NCBI RefSeq assembly: GCF_031877795.1
Contig: NC_133946.1
Coordinates: forward strand, 8,593,144-8,657,143
From: Strix aluco
Lineage: Eukaryota > Chordata > Aves > Strigiformes > Strigidae
Direction of reading: 5' to 3'
Length of the DNA stretch: 64,000 nucleotides
The notes below the pieces were generated by a model. It was not told where the DNA came from, searched no databases, and saw nothing but the letters and a program-made list of their open reading frames with translations. A program made the translations under genes and the position numbers. Shown piece after piece: positions 1-11,705 of this stretch (the stretch's first letter is position 1; each line of letters opens with the position of its first letter).

Positions 1-920
1 AATTGATGCGATTAAATATCATGGCATATATGTGGTCTATTCTGCTACTTTTAGATCATGTTCTGATCACATTCCTAGTAAGAAATTCCCATAAATGAAA
101 GGGAAGCAAAGATGTCTGCTGCTGAACATTGCAGCATACAGCAGCATATGGAGGTGGTAGCAGAGTGACAGCTCCGTAACTGTGAAGGTCTCATCAAGTC
201 TCTTCTAAAATACGGATTTCTTCAGGTAATCACTTTTAAGACTGATTTATAAGTTTTTGTTTCATTTCCTCCTAATCTTTTTCACTCATTTTTGTTATTG
301 TTTTTCCTATGATCTGTGTTCTTTTTTTGCTTTTAAATCTCACTTTTGGCTGTGAGGCCTTTGAGGATAAGCTAGAGTTTTACAAACACTTCTGGTTTTA
401 TGGACACTGAAGTTATTCTCAAGAGAAGAAATATGTAATAAATGAAGTATCTTATTTCTGTCCTTGTTTTTCTTGATCATGGAAATGGGCATATCGAACT
501 GACTCTAGTGGGAGGAGTATGTTTGCTGGGCATTTTCCAGTAGAAAACCAGTGAAGCAGGTGTTTGCTTTCCTTTGATTCAATGCAACATTGAATGATCT
601 TGATATGTGCATATTATCGCTAGTTATGTGAAGCAGGAATTGACTTTGAATGTCAGATTTTGTCCTCTAAAGCTATTAATATCTTGATCTGGCTCTTTTT
701 AAGTGGTATTTTGTTTTCAGTGTGATGTAGAATGCTTGTTCAGGAGATTTCACATATGTGAACTGGAGCAAGGTGCCTTTTGACTCTGATAACTATAGAA
801 GGCACATGGTTCTGAGAGATAAGTGCTGGTCTTGAGTTTTTCTTCTTTTCTTAACAATGAACTGGGAACTTCTTGTTAGTCATGCTGACACCTGCAACTC
901 TTTGCTGTTTTCTTTTGTAG
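1..920. other. non-coding AT-rich stretch
   Basis: No open frame of note, no repeat I can name and no motif of interest. Confidence 0.6.
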
Positions 921-952
921 ATATCCTGACTTTTGAATATGTGGTAAATACA
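921..952 (+). CDS. weak candidate micro-exon
   Basis: A strong pyrimidine tract and acceptor (CTGTTTTCTTTTGTAG) lie 32 bp upstream of an excellent donor (GTAAGT at 953). Only the phase 1 frame is open (ILTFEYVVNT), ending in phase 0. The splice sites are better than average, but a 32-bp peptide gives almost no coding evidence. A chance pair of splice-like sites is the main alternative. Confidence 0.17.
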
Positions 953-1599
953 GTAAGTCAAATATCCTATTTTTTAATTCTATATTAATTTATGTTTTGG
1001 GCTATATTTCAAACTAATGATAACAGTGCATTTTTTATGATTATTTTTGTATTGTCTGCTTTGGTGCTTGTTAATTCACTTGATATTTTAAAATTTTAGG
1101 AATGTAGTAATATTTTAGGAGATAGACTGCTTTATAATTAGATGTGAAATCTGTTGCCTTACGTTTTAAAGGTCAGCAAGAATGAATAATGCATTCTTTT
1201 TTTTTTTTGCTAAACTACTTTTCAGTGGGCACTGACAACTAATTATGTAATACTTTAAAATCAAAATATGGAATTTGTCTTGGGAATAGTTTCAAATTAG
1301 AGGATTTTAATAAATATTTATAGCAGAAAAGAGTAATAATGTTGGTTATGTAATGAAAACATATGTTAGTAATAAAATATCACCCGTCAGAAATACTGTT
1401 CTATCATGCCATTGTTCTCTAGAGAGATGATTAGTTGAAAAATGTTTTTAACAAAATAAACTGAACAGAGAGGATGCTTTTATGTGTGATACAGCATACA
1501 TTCTTTGAAAAGGCAAATCATTAAAGATGTTGCCAGGCAGTAGGAACATCTGTTGTGTGAAAAAGTATATTTGGAAAAATCCATATAATAATTATCAAT

Positions 1600-1705
1600 A
1601 TATAGGCTTTACACAGTGCTTTGCCTCACTCACTCTCAAAATACTTTACAAAGGAGGGCAGAACAGCTATCTGTATTAAACTGCATTTTCTAAAATCTTG
1701 CCACA
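1600..1705 (-). repeat. possible MIR-type remnant
   Basis: ACAGTGCTTTGCCTCACTCA, then ATACTTTACAAAGGAGGGCA, then ACTGCATTTTC and CTTGCCACACACTG, loosely follow the order of the MIR complement (AAGCACTTTACA, CCCCATTTTACAG, CTTGCC). Divergence is high. Confidence 0.3.
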
Positions 1706-1884
1706 CACTGTTTTCATCTGCATGTAGATTCACTTTGCTTATGCTGTGCCATTAATTTTCTGTGGGAGGAAATCTGTCCTAAGAAGTGAAATCTAAGCAG
1801 GAAAGCACTATCCTTCCATCTTCAGCAACTGAAACGCAGAATTCCTTTGTGTGAATAACTGTAGTACCTATGAGGAGTGCCAAG

Positions 1885-2125
1885 TTGACAGCCGTGGCAT
1901 GTGGAACCATAGAACTGCTATTGACCCAGCAGCCGTCGTGGGAGTTCACCCAGCTTTGTGTCAGCCTGTCCCCAGCAGAGCCCAGCACCAGGCGCGAGGT
2001 TTGTGTGGTTTCTGTTCCGGCTTTGACACCTCTCACGGAACGCCGGAGACGGCATAGCTGAGACCACTTGTGAGCCCGGGGAGGAGGCACCTGTTCACTT
2101 GGCGCTGGAATGAACCACCGATTTG
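1885..2125. other. short CpG-rich patch
   Basis: About 13 CpG dinucleotides fall in roughly 240 bp, far denser than the surrounding sequence. The patch carries short overlapping open frames on both strands, which is a by-product of its GC content. It is too short for a conventional CpG island. It could be an unmethylated regulatory patch, an old exon or a GC-rich repeat remnant. Confidence 0.4.
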
Positions 2126-2603
2126 TTCCTCATGTGCCCTTAAATAACCACAGGGCTTCTTGCTGCGAACAGATTGACCTGGAGCTGATGGCCAAGGCAT
2201 AGGATGTGCTGTGTTATAGACAGTCCCATTAGTTAATACTGAATTTGGTAAAATCCTGCTGGTGGTTTTCAGCAATCCTGCTAGAGTATGGACAGCAGGA
2301 TTGCAACAGGGTAAAGGAAGATGGTTGTCACAAAAGATACACTTTCAGGTATGGCAATTGCATCCATCCAGAGGAGACAAATACTTGGTTTTCTGAAAAA
2401 AGGCAGATATCATTGCCTCAACCAATAAATTACTTTACAGCTACAAAATGAGCTAGTTGCCCAAGTGAATATGTAATGTAGAGCCCCTGGCTGTGGGCTT
2501 ACAGTGGTTGTGTTGTAGCAGATAGAGCCACTGAACAATTTGTCAAACTGTTTTTCCTTCTCAAATCCCTTTCAGATGAGATGAAGATTTAGATGTAGGT
2601 CTC

Positions 2604-2628
2604 AAAAAAAAAAAAAAAAAAAAAAAAA
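2604..2628. repeat. A homopolymer, 25 nt
   Basis: An uninterrupted run of 25 A. It could be the tail of a retroposed sequence, but no polyadenylation signal lies within 40 bp upstream and I see no flanking target-site duplication. Confidence 0.95.
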
Positions 2629-3324
2629 GTAAGAGAAACAGCTGTCACGAATGGCATAGCTGATCTTGCTTTAGATCATGTGTATATATATTTGTTCTCC
2701 TCAGCCTGTTGCATTTTTTCAGCAAAAATTTTGCTAGCTGAAAGGAGTAGTCCCTTTAAACTCAGCATCTTTTGAAGTCTGTAGGTATAAAAAGACACTC
2801 ATTGTTCGGTGCACCTCCACAAAGATTCCTTCTTAATCCTGATTGTGTGTACTCATCCCTTGGTTGAGCCTCCCTGTGCAGAGGAATTTGAGTTGATTCA
2901 CATTCCTTCATAAATGCACCTAGGGTAACACATCAGACTTTCTTCCCTTTTAAGCAATCTGATCAGTTCTGACACTTTTCAACTCCATCAAAAAATCCCT
3001 GTGGTAGTTAAGAGCACCCATTAGTGTGAACAAACTCCTGAAACCCCTTAAAGTATTTACTTTGCCATGCCATTTAACTGTTTACAGAGCCCAGAGCTTT
3101 GCTTCCGATACACAGTCAATAAAAGAGAACAGACTATTTTTTTTTAGTTGTAATGTAAATGTATTTGTGTTGTCCTTGTAGAAGGCAATGTGTTGACTCC
3201 TGTGAGGTTTACCTCAATCAGGACAAATTTGAACAGAAAATGGTACTGTAAGAGAATACTGACACTCAATATTTTGGTATGCCATTTGGTTTAATGCAGT
3301 TTTGAAAATCAGGGAAGCAGTCCT

Positions 3325-3395
3325 GACACTGTGCTATTGCTTGGACCTTGTCCAAGTCATTTCACTTACTGCTGATCCTTCACATTTTTGCCTTC
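3325..3395 (+). repeat. possible MIR-type remnant
   Basis: GCTTGGACCTTGTCCAAGTC followed by ATTTCACTTACTGCTGATCC resembles the MIR core GTGTGACCTTGGGCAAGTCA, CTTCACCTCTCTG. It is short and diverged. Confidence 0.4.
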
Positions 3396-4081
3396 ACAAC
3401 TCCACTTGTTCAGGTCCAGTTGCTGAAGTCCAGGCCCAGGCAAGGTATTACTTAAACATCTATAAAAGTTCCTTGTTTTCTTCTTGAACTGGGTCCTAGA
3501 GTTTGTACTTTTTCTAATGGGTACTTGGCATCAACAAAGACCTTAAGGTATTACTGTACCTATTCCCTGATTTTAAAAGAAAAAGAATGTAAAATTCACA
3601 GAACTTTATGTCTCTGAATAAGGCTTTAATTTCTTTTTAGATGGAAAGTGTGGTTTCTGGGGGAAGGAGCTTGCTAGTTGAGTAAATTCAAAAAGATCTT
3701 AGCAGTTCCAGTAATTACTTACTTCATCAATCCATCTATATTTCAAGTGAGCTAAACCCAGTTCTTTCCTATAATGTCTACTTCAAATAATGCTGCTTTA
3801 CATTTAGAGAGCTAAATAAGGAAATAGAACATAATCTTACAGGAGTTTCTTTCCCTTTTAGTTCATATAGCTTGGAGACTTGCTGTAACAAGAGCCCTTC
3901 TTTCTATGAAACCTGTTTAACATATTCAACTAAACAAACTATCTCCTAAAGAAAGTAGGAGCATTTTTTGTTTGTGCCTTGCAATCTAGCATTGGCTCTT
4001 GAGGACGTTTCTGCATTTGTCAATTTACTAAATGAGCGATGCATTTTGGACAGCTTCTGTGTTCTGATTTGTTTTGTTGTG

Positions 4082-4118
4082 CTTTTTTTCTCCCCCCTCC
4101 CTCCCTTCTTCCCCTTTT
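4082..4118. repeat. pure pyrimidine tract with quadruplex potential
   Basis: Thirty-seven consecutive pyrimidines, including C runs of 6, 3, 3 and 4 at 4092-4114. On the minus strand this gives four G runs of at least three with loops of 5, 1 and 1 nt, a classic quadruplex pattern. The plus strand could also form triplex (H-DNA). It runs into TTTGTCTAG at 4121-4129, so it also looks like a very strong splice acceptor. Confidence 0.75.
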
Positions 4119-4129
4119 AATTTGTCTAG

Positions 4130-4400
4130 GAAAAAAAAGCTCCTCCACTGTTGTTTCCTGCAAAGACCATTCTTAAGAGCTCGTTGGACAGCGCAGGGCT
4201 CTTGAAGTGATAGCTAATTGGTGAAAGAAAGGCCCTGATTGTCTTGAGGGAGCTGGAAAGTGCTGCGTGTGCTGCTGAAAGGGACTAGGGAGAAGGTGCC
4301 TGGTTTCGCTGAGCAGCTGCTGCTGGAGATGTTTGGAGATTACATCAGCATTGGAAAAAAGGGGCAAAAAAAAAAAGAAGTCCAACTTCACAGAGACGGA
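4130..4400 (+). other. exon-like segment after a strong acceptor, no donor
   Basis: The pyrimidine tract at 4082-4118 ends in an AG at 4128-4129. The next bases are open in phase 0 for 26 codons to a TGA, with no good donor before it. A second open frame (4260-4463) has no acceptor. I cannot support a coding exon; an alternative last exon or a non-coding transcript is possible. Confidence 0.15.
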
Positions 4401-5649
4401 GTTTATGGAGTTTTTTCCCCCCCTTCCAAAGGTCTTCTGACAATACTGTCATTGTCAATATAAGAGTTGTTAATTCTTTATGAATAGCACATGGGGCCTC
4501 TTGACTAAATAGTACGTTACATGTCCCAAATCTGTCAGCTGGACTCTTCTCTCACATGCTAGTGAGATCACTTTGATTGGAATGTTACAGGAATTGCTGG
4601 GCTGGCCATGCAGAACTGAATAATGCATTATATAATTAGATCTCCCAGAGTATTTTTTTTTCACATTACCTCATTATTCTAGCTTAAATATGGAATCAGT
4701 TCTTTTGATGATTTTACTGGTTGTGATTATATTAATACGATTCATTTTGTGGTCCTGCCTTAGTGCTTATATAGATTTTAAACTGTCCCGAAGGTTTCCC
4801 GACACAAGAAAAGAGGACTGAGAGACTTCAAAAAGCTTGTTTGGCTTTGAAATGACAATGGGGAGAACTGGATTAGGTAAATGGAGCTAAAGCAGATTTT
4901 TACCTTGGGATCTGATGAGAGAGAAATGACCTGTTGATACTGCAACCCAGTGAAGATTCTTCAGAAAGCCTCATGCTGACAGAGGGGCGAAAAAAGGACA
5001 ACTGATTGAGTCAAATGACTTTCTATCAAACTCGGGCATGAATTTGTTGTTGGGAACAGACTTGTGGACTTCTGCCAATTAAATGATCTGGACAAGCTGG
5101 AAGGAATCCTATTGCTGGGCAATCCAAGACTGTCAGTGGCCCAGTCTTGATATGTGAAATGTGATGGCGTGCTGCCTGCTGGCCTGCACGTTAGGATGTC
5201 AGCTGCACAGCCTGCCTGGATGCACCAACTGATGGTGCCTGAGTGAAGCTGAAGATTACTGGCCGAGCGCGGTATCCACGTGCTATGCCGTTGATTTGCA
5301 GGAGTGGATTTTTGCCTGATTGGCTGATTTATTACCAAATTCCTTGTGGTTCTTCCTGGTCAGTCAGGTCTGAAACTGACTGAATGTTTTTGACTGACTA
5401 TAACCTGCTGAATATTCACATTTCTTAGCAAGCGATATATCTGAGTACCAGAACGAGCTGGATACCACTGGAATAGTCTGTTCCATGAAAAACAGCTCTG
5501 TGCTGCAGAGGTTTTCTGATGGACTCTAGCTGTGCTTCAGCAGCAACGAGGGGTGGGGGGCATGTGACAACATGGTGTGCAGTAAGTTTTGACTCCAAGG
5601 CCCTGCAGGGTACCTTCATTTCTAGCCTTTAAGAGGGAGCTTACTAGGA

Positions 5650-5745
5650 CACTGAAGGATTTGACTGCTTGCCCAAGGCCGTAGTGACTCTGGATCTTTT
5701 GGTTAACTCGTTTTGTAAAATGGAATAAGTTGTTCCAAGTGAACT
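5650..5745. repeat. possible MIR-type remnant, orientation unclear
   Basis: GACTGCTTGCCCAAGG suits a reverse MIR core, whereas the following GGTTAACTCGTTTTG then TAAAATGGAATAA suits a forward one. Either two fragments abut or one match is chance. Confidence 0.35.
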
Positions 5746-8390
5746 GTCTGCTTTCAGATGGGTGTTATACTTAGTCAAGCATCCAAAAATCTTGCTGCAT
5801 ATACAACTTAATTTAAATCTGCTTTTAAGAACTGAATTTTTCTACAGTAAAAGTAGGGAGATTGTGTTGCCTTGACCAAGAAACACAGTGTCCTTGGCCC
5901 AGTCACTGTTTTTTTTTCCTAAAAAAAAGTCAGTCCTTTTTGGGTTGATAATTTTCTATGTCAAATAACAGTGAAAGTTGCAACTTCATAAACAGGTTTG
6001 TACATCTCTTGGTAGCTCACATGATGATATCAGAGTTCAGCCTAGGTAAAACACTGCAGCATTCCCATAAAGAGTTTCTGGCCCATTTGTGACTCTTGCA
6101 CTCCTACAGGCTTGTCTCATTAGTAGCTGTTCATCAGCCCTTATCATTTTGTCTTTTGAAGCCTCCTAAAATTCAGACATGAGAGCTGGTATGTGTTTAT
6201 GCTGTGGAACAGGGTAAAAGTCAGGTCAATTGATTTCAGCCTCAGATTTTATTTATGGTGGATGACCAATCTACAAAACAGCTTGCAATGCCTGAAGATG
6301 CATGTCATTGACTTGAAATCTGGCCAGATGACAATAAATTAAATGTAGATGTAACTAATCCTTTTATTCATTTCTGTGGTTCTTAATTTTAATGATGATT
6401 CTGCCCTTTTTTTTTGTTTGTTTCTCAACACCATCAGACCACAAAGGGAAAGTGACATGTTGTCTATTTGATGTGCAGACATACCTTTGATAATAAGTAA
6501 CTAGAAAAATAGGCACAGTGATCCATTTTTCTTGTTTCAGTTTATCATCACTATTCTTAGCCGTTGTATGCAAAACAAAGCTTGTAGATAAATTGATAGT
6601 GCCTTTAAGAAACAAGTCTTTTAGTCCTTTATTTCAGTTATATTGAAATTGTATTTGACAGTGTCATATTCATATTAGATGTTTAAAAATGTGCATATAA
6701 TGAGAAATGATACAGGTGAAGTTGTGGTTCAATACCTTTAACCCTTGGTAATATACAGAACTGACACTGGTATGGAGTTCACAGCTTTGATTCCTTTTTA
6801 CCTGCAGAGCAACATCTTAAGTTTTCCATGTAGATCAGAGAGCGTGGTCTTGTTATGGACCATAGTCTTACACAGGCCAAATTTTCATTGCCCTCCATAG
6901 CATGGTAGGTAGGGAATCATTAGAACATTGTCATGTCTGAAATGTCATAACTGTTCCCCTTATTGACTGTGGGGGGAAAAGAGGAGCCACTACTGGGTGA
7001 ACTTACTGATTGGTGGACTTAGTGAATAGTAGGTATCTATCCTGTAGACAACCCCTGTCCCAAAACTCGTCACTGGCCAGATATGGGGAACAGTCTGTCA
7101 GTGGACTCGTTCTGTTGGTATTTATCTATTTAAATAATTTGATTTGGACCTTAGGTGACTTACATGAATTGCACTCTGCTTATAAGAATGGTCTGGCCAA
7201 TGTTTGGCATAATACCGTTTTACAGGTAAAACTGTCTGGAACCCTATGGAGTTCATTAGAACATCGAAGTTTTGAGCTCCGTTTAATAGAAGAAATATAT
7301 TTTGAGTGAAGAATTCATTGGGATCTTGTAACCTACTAAACTCTTTATGCATTCAAAGTAGTTTTAATAGCATCTTGATTGATTTCTGTGGATTTGTGTT
7401 GTTTTTATCCAGTGCTGCAGGACCTTTTCAACATGGGAGGCCATCCTGTTTATGCTGTCATTACAAAATTAGGGCTATCATACTTCCAAGACTGCAAAAA
7501 ATAAAGGAGAGGAGAGTCTTCCTCTTTATTCCCATAAGCTTTTGTCCTTTCTCTTGTTATGGAGATAATAAAAATCTAGGCCCTTTAAGTGTTGGTCTGG
7601 TATGATGTAGAAGTGCCTACAAATATTTCCTGGTGTGATCCTGTGAAGCACTGTGCCAAGATGCCTGAAGGAAGAGAGAGAATGCTAATTCTAGAGCTGA
7701 AAGAAATATGGCACTGCTGGCTCTAGTCTGTGTTAATGTGTCTTGACCAATCTTGGCCCTGAAGCTGTGTCTTTGCTGGACTGTGCCGCGGTGATAAACC
7801 AGCTGGGCTGGCCGTGCTTTGGTTGGCGTTGCCCTTTGGGTGTTACAGGTTGTACTTGTGAGCCACTATGCTGAGCAACTACCTCCCTGGGGTATGCCTG
7901 GGCCCCACTCTTATGCAGTAAAGAACAGAAATGGTTCAGGGAGCATTTCTTGAGGCTCTGTAACAGCTGGAGGGGGCTTCTCTCTGCCCCTCCAAAAGTG
8001 AGGCCAACTCTTCTGGAGCATGGGGAGCCTCTGGCACTGACAAGCAGCATCTCATTATTCCCAAGGGTTGGTGTGTGGAGTCAGAATTCAAACCAGAATT
8101 GTTTTGTTGATTGGGAGGGAGCTCACCTGGGGCCACCTTCCGGCCTACCATCTGCCTGAAGTAGCCACAATGAAGGTCAAAGTTATTTTTCACTGCAAAC
8201 AGTGTGTTTGGCACTGCTCTGTGCTTTGAGGCATCCTCAAAGAACCCTTCTGGCATCTGAAAGTCCATGGTATTTTTATGCTTATTAGAAATTTTGTCAC
8301 AGATGTATTTGTTTTATCCTTTTATAGTCTGATTTAATGGTATTTTTTTCCTTCAGGAAAATGTAATATAAAGATAATATTTTAAATTGA

Positions 8391-8409
8391 TTTTTTTTTT
8401 TTTTTTTTT
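8391..8409. repeat. T homopolymer, 19 nt
   Basis: An uninterrupted T run. The minus-strand sequence feeding into it shows no recognisable retroposed body. Confidence 0.95.
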
Positions 8410-8497
8410 CCCAACGTAGAAGTTAGATTGTGCCTGTGCTTACAAGTAACTTTCTGTTTCCTGGACAGAATGCATCAGCAGAAAAAATTTGGAGAAT

Positions 8498-8519
8498 AAC
8501 TACTTCCTGTCAAGTAGTT
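8498..8519. repeat. inverted repeat, 8-bp stem
   Basis: AACTACTT and AAGTAGTT flank CCTGTC. It is a small perfect inverted repeat in otherwise unremarkable AT-rich DNA. Confidence 0.6.
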
Positions 8520-9631
8520 GTAGTTTATTTAAGAGCCGTATTGAAGCCCATATTTTGATGGGATTTGAATGGGCTTGACTGGAAATCACTTCAGAGTCTT
8601 TTAAATTAATTCAATTTCATTTAGGTATTTAAGAAGGTATTTCTGCACCACTGATTTTGTTTGCCTTTCAGGATGTATTTAAAAATAAGCATGTGTTTAA
8701 TGGCAGTTTTGAGCTGTGAATGCAGATTACAGTGTGGAGCCCCCTTTCAAGACGTGAGACAAAGGTATATGTAAAGAAAGAAAAATAATAGCTAAATGCT
8801 GTGATTATATTAAAATCCTTATTAGTGTAAAATTAACTATATTTTATATACATAGATTAAAATCCAGTACATATAAATATATTCTGTATATATTTATTAA
8901 TTTATATCATTGACATATTAAACAGTGACCAAAATTACCATATAATCTATTGGGAAGAAAACCCACTTTTTGCTTTAAGACATTATCCCGAAGAACCTCT
9001 AAGATGGGGTTAGATTCTGTTCTGATTTATTTTTGGAAAATCAAATTTCTGTGACTCTGCCAACAAACTTAACTACAGATTTTGTCTCACACTGTGTTTG
9101 ATACTTCAGTGCCATTGTAACCAACAGCTAACATTGACCTGTTGAGGCACTACTAAAGCAGGTGTAAATACAGAAGTTTATAAGCCACGTGTAATGCAGT
9201 TAAAAAAGCTCTCTAATATTCCACTGTTACTCATAAAAATTTTCCTTTGTGTGAAATTTCTTGATATATATTTTTTGCTTATCTAGTAGTGTATATAAAT
9301 ACATTTATATTTATACATATAAACAAAAAAAACCCTCTATGATGTATGTCTGCAGAACTGTTGCTGTGATATTATAACTGTATGTTTCTTATGTTTATAG
9401 GATTATGCTTTGTTTTGGTTTTAGCCTGTGATTTGGACAAAAGCATAGGAGTCAGTATGTAAGTACTGTTTCTCATTTTGTGACTCCCTTAGGAAGGTTA
9501 TCATAACTTCTGTGTCTGAATTTCCTCCATACGACCAGTGGTATAATGAAGGTCTGCCTTACAAGTACTATTAGGGTCGCTTTATAGATGTTGTAGAGAG
9601 TTTAAGAGCTTTGGCTGTACACACTGGGCAG

Positions 9632-9685
9632 TAAGTGTGTACAGATATGTGTGTGGATGTGTGTATAGGCATGTGTGTGCACGTA
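9632..9685. repeat. interrupted TG-rich repeat
   Basis: Repeated GTGTGT blocks with ACAGATA, GGATG and ATAGGCA interruptions. This is a decayed microsatellite; no gene lies in it. Confidence 0.6.
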
Positions 9686-10409
9686 TATTTTCATATAGGA
9701 ATGTTAATATTCGAACCTCTTATGATAACAGCCCTTCCCACTTCAAGCTACTCAGTCTTGTGTAATTCTGAAAGAAAAATTATGGATTTAGCTGCTTAAG
9801 TAACTGAAGTTGGAAAATGCCAGTTGCATTGGTGTATGTTAAGACTGTGTTAATTTATGGTGACTGTTTTCCTGGTATCAATGGTACAATCAGATTTGCT
9901 CCCAAACCAAATAGCCATTTTCAAGTTCCACAGTTGATACTTCTTTTTTTTCACCAGAGCTCAAAATCTTTGAGCTGTAAAAAGCTCAATTGATTGTAAA
10001 TATCCTGTCATCTGCAAATGTCATTTCTGTCTGACATCCTGTAGTGTGCAAAAAGTTGGCATTATGGACTGCATTATGGTATGGAGAACTAATTACAGAT
10101 AAGCTCGTGGTCTGATGAGCATGTAATTATATTTATTGATTAAAATAATTCTACAATTTTATTTTGCAGTGCCATTACAATGGCATCCACTTAGACAATT
10201 ACTGTCAAACCACGTAAACCAAATTGCAGAAGGACTCCCTTAAATGGATCTGGCGATGTAACAGGTGGTCTAATTACTTTAGGTAGGTCCATGACAGCAA
10301 AACTCAGAGTAGAGAAGCTGAAGACACAAGTAGGGCTACAACTATATTGATTCTTGTAGAAGGAATCCGAACAGCTGGGGGCCCAGTGACGGCTCCACCA
10401 ACTGTTTAC

Positions 10410-10470
10410 AATGAACTGCCACATCATAAACTGAGGCTCAGGGGAAATCTTGTAACCAGCACTGCTACCC
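10410..10470 (-). repeat. possible MIR-type remnant
   Basis: The plus strand has ATAAACTGAGGCTCAGGGGA then AATCTTGTAACC, matching the complement of the MIR motif GGAAACTGAGGCTCAGAGAG and what follows. The flanks do not extend the match clearly. Confidence 0.4.
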
Positions 10471-10606
10471 GTGTTCATGTTCCATGGCACAGCCCTAAGG
10501 AATGGAAAAGTATTGTTAGGATGTCTCTATCAGGATTCATGTAGGCATCAAATTGTTGGACAATTAAATCGCAGAAGTCTTGTCTTGGTTATGTTAGCAG
10601 GAACTG

Positions 10607-10643
10607 AGAGTTACTCCATAAAATGCAGTTACTCTATAAAATG
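10607..10643 (+). repeat. short tandem duplication
   Basis: Two copies of an approximately 18-bp unit, AGTTACTCCATAAAATGC and AGTTACTCTATAAAATGG, lie side by side with two mismatches. Confidence 0.7.
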
Positions 10644-11039
10644 GCTTGACTGTCACCAAAGTGGGTGACCTTGTAGGGTGGCCCTTTGACTCTCACTACA
10701 GGCAGGGCTAATAACAGTATCTATTACTAAGGCTGCCAGGCGCTGCCAGTCACTTCCAGTCCTAAAGGCCTGTTTTCAGCTCTTCACAACTTTGTCAAAG
10801 TAGCTTTTCAAACTAACTTTTTCCATGTTGCATTGGGTGTCTGCCTTAATTCTCTTGAGAAAGTTTCAGCCAGAACAGTTTAATGTCTTCCAAGAACAAG
10901 GCTAGAGAAAAATACATTGTTTTACCCATGCTAAAAAAATATTGGCAATATTTTTCTCTGAAAAGATGTAGTCGTCCCATTCTAGGAGATTATTTCCGTC
11001 CACTCAGCTCAGGGATATGTAACTCTTGTTCACATGAAG

Positions 11040-11700
11040 GAAGTTACATAACTATTTCAAATTCAAGGAGGATGGGACCAGATCTGATGTGGGGAAGTGA
11101 GGATAAGGAAATTGGCAGGAAGAAAACAAAGTATAATGAGGTTTTAGGTAGAGAGGGAGAGCAGGCCATGCGTAGTTGATGAAAGGCAAGCTGGAGTGCA
11201 CATGTAGGAAGACTGGCACTATGAGTGAGTGCTAGAGATAAAGAGGGTGGACAGGAGCTGCTGGATTGGTGGTAAGAACCAAGGACTGTTCAGGCAAAGG
11301 GACTGGGGCAGAGAAATAACGGGATACTAGAAAGGAATTAAAGGAGTCTGTGTGTACAGATCTGATGAGGAACCAGCAGTAGAGCAGGGAGAGCTGGAAG
11401 GAAGCTGGGAATGATACTGAAATGAGAACGGTCACTGAGAATGTGGACACTGTGGCTGGATATAGGGGCTGAAAGCAAAACCTACATAGAAATGGGTGAG
11501 TGGTTGACTGAACCACTACACTGAGATAGGAGACAGACTGGATGAAATTGGGATAGTTTGGGCTAGCAGACAGGACAAAAGTGGTCTGAAATACATGATA
11601 AGGCTGAAATTGGGAGGCTAAGACTTGTTGAGCAAAGTGATTTGACCTGGAAGTCGAGGGAACTGTCAAAGGAATATGAGCTGAATAAAATGTCTGCTGG
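11040..11700. other. purine-skewed block; no gene
   Basis: The plus strand is strongly enriched in A and G over about 650 bp. TTA, CTA and TCA are rare, so the minus strand stays open for 157 codons (11232-11705), the longest ORF in the window. The peptide is Ser/Phe/Pro/Val-rich with no domain, as expected from composition alone. Confidence 0.6.
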
Positions 11701-11705
11701 ATCAC

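Larger units (their letters stand above)
2130..4080. other. non-coding stretch
   Basis: Apart from the A25 run and the MIR-like fragment near 3.3 kb, I see only short chance ORFs and AT-rich filler. Confidence 0.55.
4464..10180. other. long non-coding stretch
   Basis: Contains the ambiguous MIR-like piece near 5.7 kb, the T19 run, an AT-rich island at 8.8-8.95 kb with TATATAAATA-type sequence, and the TG-rich decay near 9.65 kb. The minus-strand open frame at 7936-8268 is treated as chance. Confidence 0.55.

Noticed and set aside
2100..2628. Possible processed pseudogene ending in the A25 run
   Set aside because: No polyadenylation signal at the right distance, no coding remnant and no visible target-site duplication.
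7936..8268. 110-codon minus-strand open frame containing a possible 29-bp exon with a GTGAGC donor
   Set aside because: The internal exon would be tiny, no family is recognised, and overlapping open frames occur in other frames.
11232..11705. 157-codon minus-strand open frame
   Set aside because: Explained by purine skew on the plus strand. There is no domain, no splice context, and the composition is Ser/Phe/Val-rich as the skew predicts.
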